Assembly (NCBI GenBank): GCA_910585805.1
Contig: CAJUFB010000059.1
Span: 1 to 23,372, forward strand
Reading direction: 5' to 3'
DNA length: 23,372 nucleotides
DNA from: an uncultured Acetatifactor sp.
GTDB taxonomy: Bacteria > Bacillota > Clostridia > Lachnospirales > Lachnospiraceae
The translations under genes were made by a program, and so were the position numbers. The notes under the pieces were generated by a model. The model ran no database searches. It had not been told where the DNA came from and saw only the letters and a program-made list of their open reading frames with translations. Positions within the stretch are counted from its first letter, which is position 1. Every line of letters starts with the position of its first letter. Shown here piece by piece: positions 23,267 through 23,372 of the stretch.

Positions 23267-23372
23267 CTCATTTCCCCTTTTGAGCAGTTCTTTTACTGCA
23301 GAAACTGGCAGAAGAATATACCTTTCGCCTGTCCCTGCTTCCTTTTTGTCATTTTACCTGATTCGATGGCGA

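Overview
The window looks like a chromosomal segment from a low-to-mid GC member of the Bacillota, most probably a gut Lachnospiraceae/Clostridia species. This is inferred from strong GGAGG ribosome binding sites, sigma-A type promoters (TTGACA-17-TATGAT and variants), the four-part ECF vitamin transporter, DUF3842, DUF4037/DUF4125 and CapA proteins, and a very large secreted GH85 enzyme of the kind carried by host-glycan degraders. All genes but one lie on the minus strand. I see no phage genes, complete insertion sequence, CRISPR array, rRNA or tRNA.

Region by region, in increasing coordinates. 1-5438: a secreted GH85 endo-beta-N-acetylglucosaminidase of more than 1800 residues. Its 3' end runs off the window inside a 28-copy, 18-bp repeat coding for a Glu/Pro/Gly/Ala/Thr stalk. 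5949-6521: a zinc-ribbon membrane protein with its own strong promoter, flanked by a bidirectional terminator and a dispersed palindromic element. 6733-11179 (read right to left): an ECF transporter operon, ecfA1-ecfA2-ecfT, then an S component and a uridine-kinase-like P-loop protein with an unfamiliar N-terminal domain. Its promoter carries an operator-like palindrome, and a roughly 150-nt leader holds an intrinsic terminator. 11425-15692 (right to left): a membrane-anchored trypsin-like protease with Ig-like repeats, folD, a metal-dependent amidohydrolase and a DUF3842 protein, probably one transcript from the promoter at 15750-15778. 15865-17331: a membrane-anchored CapA-type metallophosphatase, divergent from the only plus-strand gene, an SDR reductase resembling the EF-P 5-aminopentanone reductase (17727-18464). 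18489-23266: a small orphan protein, a TPR-DUF4037-DUF4125 protein, a PAP2 phosphatase, a 74-residue small protein and the C-terminal part of an Rpn/PD-(D/E)XK family protein that looks frameshifted.

The clearest working units are the ECF operon (uptake of an unassigned micronutrient, probably coupled to phosphorylation by the last gene) and the exported GH85 enzyme (release of N-glycans from glycoproteins). The two least explained signals are a family of about 90-140 bp elements with imperfect 26-bp terminal inverted repeats scattered between genes, and the structured attenuator-like leader of the ECF operon, which matches no riboswitch class I can recognise.
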